Below are positions 9,170 to 18,945 of a DNA stretch of 21,109 bases, piece by piece. The stretch covers positions 144,369 to 165,477 of the forward strand of contig WELB01000015.1 of the NCBI GenBank assembly GCA_009602725.1, written 5' to 3'. Under the pieces are notes generated by a model. That model was not told the DNA's origin, did no database searches, and saw only the letters and a list, made by a program, of their open reading frames with translations. Source of the stretch: Spirogloea muscicola. Lineage: Eukaryota > Streptophyta > Zygnematophyceae > Spirogloeales > Spirogloeaceae. Made by a program: the position numbers and the translations under genes. Each line of letters starts with the position of its first letter. The stretch's first letter is position 1.

Positions 9170-9800
9170 GAAAATTTCGTGTGCTTGAAACAAACGAAGA
9201 CCAAATGGCCAAGTACATAGGCAAGCACATCTAAAGACGCAGGAGAAAGGGGGCGAGAGCAGGAAAAAGCCAGCCCACAAAATCCCCCTAGACTTCAACC
9301 GCTTGAAAAATTGTCATCATCATGGAGAATAACCGGCGCTACACGAGCGCTACACGATACATATAAAACGAAGAAAGTGCTCGCCCATTGAGAATAGGGG
9401 CTGGAAAAGCCAGCCCATAAAAGAATGAACAGAGTACGAGAAGGGGGCCAGGGGAAGCGCTAAGAAAAACAAGCACACAGAGAAACAAAGCAGCTACGAA
9501 TCACTCAGTCACCTCTGCTAAGCAGCCGCAGGTCGGAGATGCTAGGCTCGTTGAAGTGGGTCCCCTGGCCAGAGCCAGAGGCAGCAGCGAGGGCTCTGCC
9601 GGCACGAAGGAGCATCGCCCGGGCCGTAGACCTCGGCAGCGAGACGGCCAGGCGCATTCGATACACTTGCGCCAGCGACCCGGCTGCAGGAAAGTCTACC
9701 GGCTCCCCATGGAAGCGATGGGCCATGGTGTGGCGGGCGAGCTGGGTGAGCAGCTCGAGCGCCCAGCGCCCCATGGGTGTCAATTGCCATATAACACTCC
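9170..9800 (-). mobile_element. Retroelement C-terminal ORF with 3' untranslated region
   Basis: On the minus strand AIDTHGALGAR (about 9790-9757), then after a frameshift ALELLTQLARHTMAH, YRMRLAVSLPRSTARAM, LRAGRALAAASGSGQG and SDLRLLSRGD with a stop at 9507-9505. About 140 bases of 3' untranslated sequence follow to 9367 and match 2806-2960 in reverse complement. They include the GGGCTGGCTTTTCCAGCCCC hairpin (9394-9413). Beyond lie the AAAATTTCGTGTGCTTGAAA and GGCCAAGTACATAGGCAAGC blocks (9170-9233). This is the most complete ORF-end plus 3' untranslated copy in the window. Confidence 0.65.
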
Positions 9801-9802
9801 CA

Positions 9803-9965
9803 GAGAAAGCGCGGCCACGTTAACCGGTGGCCGGGAGAGGCCAGCCCAAAGAAGAGAGTGCTCGCCCGTTGAGGATAGGGGCTGGAAAAGCCAGCCCAAA
9901 ACAGAATGAACCGAGTTCGAGAAGGGGGCCAGGGGAAGCGCTAACGTCGCGCTAACGGAAGCGGA
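9803..9965. repeat. Dispersed hairpin repeat, extra copy
   Basis: Begins with GCGCGGCCACGTTAACCGGT and continues with GTGCTCGCCCGTTGAGGATA, GGGGCTGGAAAAGCCAGCCC and GAGAAGGGGGCCAGGGGAAG. It repeats the 9374-9470 block almost exactly, but here it is not attached to a coding tail. It lies between the 9505 retroelement copy and the ACX4 upstream region. Confidence 0.6.
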
Positions 9966-10099
9966 CAAGGTCTGAACGCCGAGCACTCCCAGAAAGCTGG
10001 CCACGCAGGACGGAGGCTGACATGTCACCGACACGTCAGCCCAACCAGCAGAAAGTGGTCCCCGCCCCACGCCGCTGCCATGGCCACTGTTTCGCAGCG

Positions 10100-10142
10100 G
10101 CCACGGCGGCGGCGGCGGCTGGCAATTGAGGCGGCGGCGGCT

Positions 10143-10175
<33 letters not shown>
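10100..10175 (+). repeat. (GCG)n triplet repeat upstream of ACX4
   Basis: Two blocks of CGG/GCG triplets (10103-10121 and 10129-10175) in a strongly GC-rich stretch that continues to about 10420. They could lie in the promoter, the 5' untranslated region or a first exon of ACX4. Lengths of such repeats vary easily. Confidence 0.85.
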
Positions 10176-10426
10176 TTGCATCAACCCGATGGACCGTGTG
10201 GCGAGGATTGCGAGCCATCTGCTCGCGGCGCCGGCGGGCGAGGCCGGTCGCTCAGACGGCGATGAGGGCGACGGGCGCGGCGCCGACGGTGAGCCTCCGT
10301 CGCACCATGCCGCCGCCGCCGGCCGCCGCCGCCGCCGTCGTCGCGACGGCTGCACCGCCTCACAGGGACGTCGTGAGGGCTCCGGCTGCCAACTCTGCCG
10401 CAATCGATGCACTCACCTTACCATGA

Positions 10427-13400
10427 CTGGCACGACGCTTGCACGGCCGAGCCACGTCGTCGATTGCCTCATGCGGTCACTGTGTCGCGCGGCGCTGTCC
10501 TCTGACGCCTGACTTTGCCATCGCCGCGCCATCCTGGACGCCAGCAGGGCGCGTGTGGCCCTTGCCAGCGTACGCCATACCGGCACCGGTCGACTGGCCG
10601 GCCCCTGTCGTCGCAGCGGACCTCGAGCCACCTTCGCAGGCGCTCTCCCCGTTTCCTCAGGCCACCCCCGCGTCTCACTTCCCGCCGGCAGGTCTGGTCG
10701 CCTTCAATCGCCGTCCTTGGCTTCGTCACTTTTGCCCCTCATCGCCACGTTTTCCCCTTCTGCCATTTACTCTAGTTGCCGCTGCTGCCGGTCTGCTCTT
10801 ACTCCATGCTTTGCTGGTCAATACCTGACTCTCAGCGAGCTCTAATTCCCCAATTCTGTGGAACACTTGGAGCTCTTGTCAAAGTCCCAAAATTAAGCAG
10901 TTAGACGTGGGCTAATGCTTAAGCTTGGCAATGCAAGCAGGCAATCTTAGAGGAGAGGAGCAAGCGTGATCAAGCCTGCCTGTCATTGTCTGTTTGCAGT
11001 GTCCGACTTCTACAAGCTGGACGAGATGCTGAAGCCCGAGGAGCGGGCCATTCGGCTACGAGTGCGCGCCTTCATGGAGAAGGAGGTGGCTCCACTCATG
11101 GCCGAGGTGAGGCTTAGTAGGAAGCCAGTCGAATGCTGTCAGATTGCGGGACCCTGCAGCATGGCCAACTTCCCGAAGCAACAGCCTGGGTGAGGTTTAG
11201 GGTTTAGGTTTGGCTATGAGGCAGTTATATCTATAATCTTGTGGAACTTGATTGTAAAGGCGTCAATGTAGGCATGGCGAATCTTTTCGTTATGTTTACT
11301 ATATAAAGGACGGATATGGGAGCTGCTTTTGCGCCCAGGAGCCACATATTTCTGAAGTCGTTTCTGAGGCTCTGCCTCCACCTGCTTGCCTAATTGGCTC
11401 CAAGCCTGTCGCACTTCGGCTGCTAGTTCATCGCGTTGCCTTCATCCCCTCTCCTCCTTCCCACCTCCCTCCGCCCCCCTACCCACCCCCCACTTGGTGT
11501 GCGAAATGACTTGCCTGAAGCATAGCTTATTCCCTGTGTCTGCTGCAGTACTGGGAGAAGGCAGAATTCCCACACCACCTCGTCCCCAAGTTTGCGCAGC
11601 TCCGAGTGGCTGGGTCCACGATTCGGGTGAGAAGGTGGTCCGCATGCTCTTCTCGTAGACTGAAGTGCACTCCCCTGCAAGCTTACTGCATGGTCACCTG
11701 CGACCAGCAAAACACCTGCGAAGTGCACCCTCACAGTGTCAAATGAGGGCGTCATTGCACCAGGGCTATGGCTGCCCTGGCATGAGCATCGTTGGCGGCG
11801 CCATGGTCGTCATGGAGATGGCACGGGTTGATGCCAGCTGCTCCACGTTCATGATGGTCCATACCTGCTTGGGCATGCTAACAATTGGTCTGCACTCCCT
11901 CCCTTGTGCCCCAAGTCACAATGATCCGCATCAATCAGACTTTGGCTGCTTGGCACGCCAACCTGCTACGTGCATGCACGGCTTAAAGATCTGTATTTTA
12001 ATGATTGTGCAATCAGGGGGATAGAGGGCTTGCTCAAGCTTGCTCTCTCAAGACTGCGCAAGCGTTGACTCCTCTTGTGGATGCATCCTCGCAGCTCTTT
12101 GCGGAAGTGAAGAGCAGAAGCAGCAAGACCTGCCCAAGCTTGCGGCACTTGACAGTGTTGCCTGCTGGGTATGCTCTGGACCTTTGTTTAGATTTTGTGT
12201 GTAAATTGGCAGAAAATGATACGTGCTTTGCAGGTATTTGCAGTAGTCCTCTTCTGATCAATCACTGAATGTGCATTTTAAACACAAACAATAGCGTGCT
12301 TACTCATCTTTGTGCCACAAGTTTTGACTGAAGGCGTTGACTGAGCCCAACTACGGGAGCGATGCTAGCTCTCTCAACACAACTGCAACAAGGGTGAGTA
12401 GTGAGACTGTCGAGAAGCCTGGTTTGCCGGCTGCACACCTCTACTGGCCTTGCGTCAGTTCCAAGCCAAATGAGGGCACGAAGCCTGTCATGAAGTGATT
12501 GGTTGCTGCCGCTGCACTAGAAGCTCCTACCTGCTTAAGCTGCTATACATCCGATGACTGCAGCTATTGGCCACCATGGTTGTATTGGCCAGCATTGTTC
12601 AAGCAGCAGTTGAGCCTTCTGCTTACAGGTGGAAGGAGGGTGGAGATTAGACGGACAGAAGAGGTGGATTGGCAACAGCACCTTTGCGGACGTGATCGTG
12701 GTCTTTGCTCGCAATGTGGAGACCAACCAAATCAATGGGTAGGCCCTATTTTCATTGTCAACGCATCTATTGATACATGACAGACATTGATTCAATACAT
12801 CCACTGTGATGTAGGTACTAGTAGTTGCATGCCGAGACATAAACCGTTGCTATATTGCTCATAAGCTCAGCTGTATTGCAACTACATAATTGTCAGCTTG
12901 TCGTACCAGGTTCATTGTGAGGAAAGGCAATCCTGGCTTCAAGGCTGCGAAGATGGAGACAAAGATTGGCCTCCGCATAGTCCAGAACGGGGATATCTCT
13001 TTAAGTAATGCCTTTGTGCCCGAGCGCGACCGCCTCCCGGGCGTCAATTCATTTGCAGACACCAACAAGGTGCAAGCCCAATGTCAGGGTCTGTGGGCAT
13101 CTCTAGCAAATGCAAAATTTACAGTTACTATGTCATGTGGGTATCACATTAGCTTGCTGCAGTGGCCAAGCCATCAGAGTTGGGAGGCTAGATACAGACT
13201 GTTTGACGTTGCGTCAAACTCCTGCATGTCAAAATGTGGTGCTATTGGTGGTGGTGGTGCTGTACTGCCGCTCAATTAGTGCATGGAGGATCTGATACAC
13301 TACCTGTTGTTGGGGCCTATAATGCTATCCAGGTTCTTGCAATCTCAAGAATCATGGTGGCATGGCAGCCAATTGGCATTGCCATGGGCGTGTACGACAT

Positions 13401-14456
13401 GTGCCATAGGTACACTATCTTGTCTGCTGATTGTGCCAGCTTGTGAACAAGTAGCCACTATGTACTGGACATATTGCAGGTATCCCATTGGCCTGCAGCC
13501 CTTTCGTGACAGTGTTACCACACGACATAATTTACAGGTTGGCATCGAGGTGTTTTCACCATTAAGATGGGTTTGACCACTTATTAACAAATACAACATG
13601 TGGTGTGAACGCGGTTTTGGCAGGTATTTGCAAGAGCGGGAGCAGTTTGGCGTGCCACTGGCATCGATGCAGATCAACCAGGAGAAGCTGGTGCGGATGT
13701 TGGGCAACGTGCAGGCCATGTTCCTCATGGGCTTGCGCATCTGCCAGCTCTATGATTTGCAGACGATGACAGTGGGGCAGGCCTCATTGGCCAAGGTGGG
13801 ACGCCTCTCCACTTTTGAAATCGAATCATGTTCAGTCCACCTGCTTGAAGCAACTTGACAGTGCAGTCCTTTGCCTCAACTTCATTGCTTTTGTTTGGGT
13901 TAGCCGTTCATGGCTGCGCCCTTGAGAGGTCTTATCCTTTCTGTGATAGACGATTGCAAGAACCAAAGCTCTGTGATGACATTGCCTGAGGCTGTTGCAC
14001 TGATCCAGGCATGGAACACGTTGAGAGCACGTGAAGTGGTTGCGCTGGGCCGCGAGCTACTGGGTGGAAATGGCATTCTCGCTGAGTTCCAAGTAGCCAA
14101 GGTTACTCTCGCTGCTCTCTGCATGCGGTTTTGCAATTTGGATGTTGGTTGTGCGCTCAAGCAACTCATTGGGAAGTAAGAATGGGGCCTCAAAATGTGA
14201 ACCTACTGCTTCATCGCATCGCTTGGGAGTTCAAGTTCGTTGTAGAGACTCTCTCCTGATACCTTAAACTTGTTATCTGGTTGGTGTCAAGTAAATGTGG
14301 TATTAACCAACAACTGTGCGACTTTGCCAGGCATTCTGCGACCTGGAGCCAATATACACCTATGAAGGCACGTATGAGGTCAATATGCTGGTGGTCGGCC
14401 GCGAAATTACTGGCATCTCCAGCATCCGGCCCCGCTCATTGTCTAGCAAACACTAG
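10427..14456 (+). CDS. ACX4: Acyl-CoA oxidase 4 (short-chain, peroxisomal type)
   Basis: Catalyses the first, FAD-dependent step of peroxisomal beta-oxidation: short-chain acyl-CoA to trans-2-enoyl-CoA, with electrons passed to oxygen. Exons: the one ending at 10691 (frame open from 10427), then 11000-11106, 11549-11626, 11764-11887, 12095-12168, 12334-12393, 12629-12738, 12910-13069, 13333-13409, 13624-13795, 14009-14101 and 14331-14456. All are GT-AG with matching phases. Diagnostic stretches match plant ACX4: [87 protein letters not shown] and YTYEGTY, whose Glu is the expected catalytic base. From the exon 2 junction to the stop there are about 393 residues, as expected. The first coding exon has no in-frame ATG after the TGA at 10424, so the start must lie in an unresolved upstream exon. 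The protein ends in SKH rather than a standard peroxisomal SRL/SKL signal. Confidence 0.95.
11195..11213 (+). repeat. Telomere-like TTTAGGG motif in ACX4 intron 2
   Basis: Reads GTTTAGGGTTTAGGTTTGG, about two units of the plant-type telomere repeat TTTAGGG. Such telo-boxes occur in plant promoters and first introns. Here it lies about 90 bases into the second recognisable intron of ACX4. It could be chance. Confidence 0.5.
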
Positions 14457-14875
14457 TCGAGATATCTAAACAGATGCAATCTCCCTTCATTTAGAAGCAG
14501 CAGCTGACTGCTCGCTGACATCTTCAATTACTGCCTGTTTCTCCCCTATTACACTATTGCCTTGTGAGCAATTCAAAATTGAGCATCACGCTTTTGGTCT
14601 TAGTGCTTAGATGGTGCTGTGTTGCAACATCGAATTTCGTGGATTCCAATGCGAGCTTGCCCAGGCTTTGCTGTCGGCACTTGCAAGCCACGGTATTGAA
14701 CGACTTCCTGCTGGTGCAAGGGAAGCACAGCCTTGTAGACTTCTTGGCAAGTAACAGGCATCTCCTTGGCACTTCAGCTGCCTATTGCTCTACAAAACTT
14801 TGTGGAAGCATATATTTGAAGACAAAATCGGCGCTAGCCCCTGTGACTTGGAGCCACAAGTGCCATGCTCTAGCT
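14457..14875. other. Intergenic gap between convergent genes
   Basis: These 419 bases lie between the stop of ACX4 on the plus strand and the stop of the acyltransferase on the minus strand. I see no further exon. The stretch must hold both 3' untranslated regions and their cleavage/polyadenylation signals, which may overlap. No canonical AATAAA was seen at an obvious place. Confidence 0.5.
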
Positions 14876-17451
14876 CTACTTCTTGCATCGCTCAAAATTG
14901 TCGATTGCAGAGGCCAGGAAATGCATGGCCATGCCGACCAGCTCGCTCATTTGGCTCCGGTGCAGAAGTGGAGTCGGGTACACGCAGCAGAGATGTGCAG
15001 CACCATCGCGCAATGAGTCGAAGATGGCGAGGCATGGCCCAATGCCATGCACTGAGGCGCAACCGAGGTAGTCGACTATGCCGAGCTCCCGCGCCAGTTC
15101 CTGTGACGAGGGCCCCAGGCACCATTGACACAGCGGGGATAGCGGTATCCAATAGGGCCAGGAGGACTAGAAGGCCCGTGACTGTCAGAGGAGAGGGAGG
15201 AGGGAGGAAGGGGCCAGGTTCGGGGGGGGCAGGGCAGGAGAGTGCAGATATGGTCAAGGAGTGGTGAAAGAGGAGGGGCCAACGAGGGAGGAGGGAAGGA
15301 GGAGGGAGGAAGGAGAGAGTCGGGAAGTAGTGGTGCACACCTGCATGGACTCCTGCTGGGGGTCGCGGAAGATGCAGAGGAGGGAGGTGCGCAGGGAGGA
15401 CGCAGGCGTGAGGTTGGGATGCTGGATGGCCTGCCACATGAGGAGGTTGAGGTCGCCCATGTCCGTGAAGTGCTTGCCCGCGCCGAGCGCGCCCTCAGCC
15501 GAACGGACGCACCGCCGCGCCAGGTCCCAGAAGCCCGTCATCTCGCTCACGCCATGTGTGTTCTGTAACGCCGAGTGGTAAAAGCCTGTCGCAACGGCGG
15601 CACCAACCGGCCCATCAGGCAGTGGGCGTGACATCATTGCGGGCAAAACGGCAGGCAGGCCAGACACAAAGGAGAGACAGGAGCAATGAGGGGAGGGCCG
15701 TCAGGGCTGGCGCACCGACGGCAGACACGGGCAGCGGCGGCTGCAGGAGGCTGCGGCAATTGATGAATGTCGTGACTGCGAATTGCTCCTCACGCCCTTG
15801 AGAGGCCCGCGCTGCCGCCGTGGCCTTGAGCACGGCTGCGGTGATGGCGCCGTACAGGCTGCTCCCCTCAGCGGCGCTCGCCTGGTATGCCGCATCGGCC
15901 CGTAAATGAGCTCCCCAGTGAGGTGGAGGGAGGAAGGGGGGAAGGGGGGGGTGGGAAGACAGCAGGCAGGAGGGAGGGAGGAGAGAGGAAGGAGGGAGGA
16001 GGGACGCAAGGAGAGATTCTCACACCTCCTGAAGCGCGGCAGTGTCAGCAGGGGAAAGCCCTGCGCGGAGGACGGCAGTGCGGCGCTCCTCTGCGGGCTG
16101 CCAGAACGGCAGCAGGGTGTGACGCCGGGACCCCAGCGTGTAGCCGACAACGTCGACGCCATGCGCCCAGAAGGGCTTGCGCGCCGCGCCCGGCGGCACC
16201 GCGTCCTCCACCGCCGGCAGCTCCGGGCCCTCCTCCTCTGTCACACCATCCTCTCCCCCACCTCCCTCCTCCATGCCCCTGCCGCCCTCCCCGCCACTCG
16301 GCACTCCTCCCTCCCTCCTCTGCTGCCGCCGGCCGCGCAGGAGCGCCTGGCACAGCACCCCGGTGACGTGGCTGGCCGCGGCGCGGTCGCAGACGCTCGT
16401 GTGGAAGCGCAGGGCCACCAGCGAGTGGCCACCGTCGAGGCGGTACAGCCGCACGCCGACCAGCGGCACCGGCGCGCCGCCGCCGCCGCCGACGACATCG
16501 CCATCCACCGCGCACTTCCTGTCAACCCCGCCGCTGGCCGTAAGCCCAGCCCCTCTGCTGCGCCGCCGACGGCCAGCGAGTAGCGGTGTGCAACAGAGGT
16601 GGTGGCTGAGCCGCTGCCTCACCAGTGCGGCGCATTGATCTCCTGCTCCACAATGCCGTGGAGCACACCGGCGCCGGCCGGGAACTCGAAGCTCCCCAGC
16701 CCGGCGCAGGCCTCGTCGCTGCCGCCTCCACCCCCCTCCTCGCCAGTCACGCCGCCCTTGTCCTCGACATCCACGCCGCCAGCCGGCTTTGGAAGGCCGT
16801 CGGGGTCCCAGCCGTCAACCTCCTCGACCTGCGGACCCAATTGGGCTCCATGGCTCAGTGTGGCCGGCGGCTCAGCAGAGAGATAGAGAGCGCGGTCGAG
16901 GGGCGGAAGAGAGGAGGAAGACGGGGAGGGAGGAGAGGAGGGAGGAGGGGCAGCCCACCTGGACGTCGGGCTCGGCGGAGACGCTGAAGGCGGGCCCGCC
17001 CTTGGCCCAGACGAGGCACGAGCGCAGCCGAGGGTTGCGCCGCAGGACCTCGTCCACCGCGGCCTGCGGCGGAGCGCCGGGTCCCGTCAGCTGGGCTGCG
17101 GGGGCGGCGGCGGCGTCCGTGGAGAGCAGCAGAGGAATGCAGCGAAGGAGGCGCCAGGAGGAGGGAGGGCGAGCAAGCGATGGGGAGGGGAGGGAGGGGT
17201 CTCCGACGGCGGCACCTGGAGCGCGGCGGTCTGGAGGGGCGCGTTGAAGAGGATGCCCACAACCGAGGTCCCGGTGCCTGAGCCAGGAGGAGGGCGAGGG
17301 GTAGGGAGGGGGAGGGGAGTCGCGACGGGAGGGGTTAAGAGCGGCGGCGGCGGCGGCGGCGGCGCGCACCGGAGGCGACGGCGCGGAACCAGTTGCGTTC
17401 CGTCGGGCCGAGCGTCCGGCTGTGGCGCTCGTCGACGACGCCGCCGCGGCC
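14876..17451 (-). CDS. Condensation/alcohol-acyltransferase superfamily protein (5' end unresolved)
   Basis: Likely a CoA-dependent acyltransferase fold of the condensation-domain superfamily; substrate unknown. Minus-strand exons run from about 17451 to 17370, then 17277-17216, 17063-16959, 16828-16623, 16518-16026, 15881-15716, 15585-15341 and 15100-14876 (TAG at 14878-14876). All phases agree. Family-like blocks in order: RTLGPTERNWFRAVASG, then TSVVGILFNAPLQTAALQ joined to AAVDEVLRRNPRLRSCLVWA, VLHGIVEQEINAPHW, LVALRFHTSVCDRAAASHV, LYGAITAAVLKATAAARA, FAVTTFINCRSLLQPPLP, TGFWDLARRCVRSAEG, and near the end YLGCASVHGIGPCLAIFDS and HLCCVYPTPLLHRSQMSEL. The hallmark HHxxxDG is altered to HTSVCDR. 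A Gly/Glu-rich insert lies in the large exon (about 16330-16210). Upstream the frame runs into a CCG-repeat proline tract with no ATG, so at least one 5' exon is missing. Confident of the fold class, not of the reaction. Confidence 0.82.
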
Positions 17452-17515
17452 NCCCGCCAGCGGCGGCGGCGGCGGCGGCGGAGGCGGCGGCGGCGGCGGC
17501 GGCGGCGGCGGAGAG
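17341..17515. repeat. (CGG)n tracts and one ambiguous base
   Basis: CGG/GCG triplet runs occupy 17341-17365 and 17455-17515 at the 5' side of the minus-strand acyltransferase gene. The single undetermined base (N at 17452) lies between them. In the acyltransferase frame the affected codon is GGN, which is glycine whatever the base, so it does not change the protein. The long triplet run may be mis-sized in the assembly. Confidence 0.8.
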
Positions 17516-17619
17516 TGACGCGTGGAATGCGGCCTGCAACTCCGCCCCGTCCCATCACCCCCTTCCTCCCTCCCTCCCTCCCCGCGGCCAGCACTGGGTG
17601 GATATCCGGCCCGTCGCTT

Positions 17620-17720
17620 CGGGGAGGGGGGGAGGGGGGACTTATTTATCAGTCTGGAATTCACTGAATTCTTTCTGGGCTGGCTTTTCACAGCCCCCGC
17701 CCACTAGGGAAGAGGTCGCT
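17620..17720. repeat. Degenerate dispersed hairpin repeat
   Basis: GGGCTGGCTTTTCACAGCCC at about 17676-17695, followed by CGCCCACTAGGGAAGAG, is a diverged copy of the hairpin repeat found throughout 1-9960. No retroelement coding tail is next to it. Confidence 0.4.
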
Positions 17721-18945
17721 CCTCTATCCGCTCCGGGGAGGTGGGAAGCGAGGCAGCGGTCACGCTACTGGGGGTGCCGCGGGGAGAGAGGTGAGCCCGA
17801 GGAAGGGGAGGGGGGGACCACGCAGCTGGGAAGGGCTGGGACCACTCTCTTGCATTCACTAGAAGCCACTCAGTTTACCATTATCGTTCAGTTATGTTGA
17901 TTGTGAGCCTTTGATGTTCGTAGGTGTGACCCAGCTCTTCATCAGCTCGCCTACTGCTGGCGCATCATCATCCTGTCATCGTCACATAAGTGGACCCTCT
18001 TCTCGTCCATGGTCAAAGAATGACCTCGTACACGCTGTAGCCTTTGCCAGCCTCATCAGTGATCGACACTCTAGCGTCGCATTCGGCAATTGCATAGGAG
18101 TCCAGCAGGAGGCTGTTGGGTTAGAACTCATAAGCACGTGCAATGATGACTCTTTCTGTCTACTTCTGCTTGTGTTTGCTGAACTTAGGAGTAAACACCG
18201 CTCTCATCAATGAACTTCAGCTCCCCTGGAGAGCCTGTTCAGCCATGACTTTGACCACGCTCAATACCGTCCTCCGGGGCATACCCATCGTACAGAAACA
18301 CCTCTGATCACGTCACCATTTCGTGGCATTCTTATTGCGACCAAATACAGCGTTGAGCCCCAGCCAATGCTGCACCTACGGATTTCTTAAGAGCACCTAC
18401 GATTATGAGCATCACTTGTGTTCCTTACTCTTGACGAGCATCCGCCTGTAGTGTCAAACTCTTCTGAACTTCTAGGGCCAATCAAGACCTTTTCAGATAG
18501 TAATCACAGGTATAGAGCGTCCTGGCAAAATTGATGATCTGCTCAAGTCCTGACATTTTGACCTTCTTGCTACTGTGCTCCTCATGCCCAATTCAAGCTG
18601 CACACTTGGTCATACTTTGCACTACAGCTTCCATTGAACCCTAAGTCCATTTACCATTTAAGTCACCCTTGACAAGCACCAAAGCGTACTAGCAAGGAGT
18701 GGGGGACAACCTTTCAACTAGTTTTTTCAGCTTCTGAGCCTCTAGGGCAGTCAAGAAGCTTACAGAATAAGTTACGATTGGCGCAGCTTTGCTTCGCAAT
18801 GAATTGTTACGTGCCAAATTAATGGTCACAATGAGTCTAGAAGCAAAGCGCTAAAGTCTCAACCACGACAGGTATAAGAAAGATAAATACTGAGACTACA
18901 GGCGACGCATCGCTCAGAATGAGGATGATGGCATCTCTGCAGGAA
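17721..18945. other. Gap between two minus-strand genes
   Basis: No exon could be supported. The left part (17721-17850) is GC-rich and may contain the promoter or first exon of the acyltransferase gene. The right part (about 17900-18940) has lower GC content, contains stops in all frames, and probably includes the 3' untranslated region of the neprosin-domain gene. Confidence 0.45.

Noticed and set aside
9357-9370. TATA-like ACATATAAAA as a promoter
   Set aside because: It lies in the 3' untranslated part of a decayed retroelement, about 700 bases upstream of ACX4 and with repeats between, so there is no gene start at a sensible distance.
10036-10365. Long Ala/Arg/Pro-rich open frames on both strands
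   Set aside because: They are translations of the (GCG)n tract, which is open in every frame. Only a short part could belong to a true ACX4 first exon.
10424-10512. ATG at 10423 as the ACX4 start
   Set aside because: It is in a different frame from FPQATPAS and meets a stop at 10510-10512. No donor was seen that would restore the frame convincingly.
11299-11310. CTATATAAAGG as a TATA box
   Set aside because: It is within the second recognisable intron of ACX4, and no transcript start or exon follows that would need it.
15885-16583. Long plus-strand open frames opposite the acyltransferase exon
   Set aside because: They are the antisense of a GC-rich exon. The minus strand has a consistent series of exons, phases and family motifs, and the plus strand has none.
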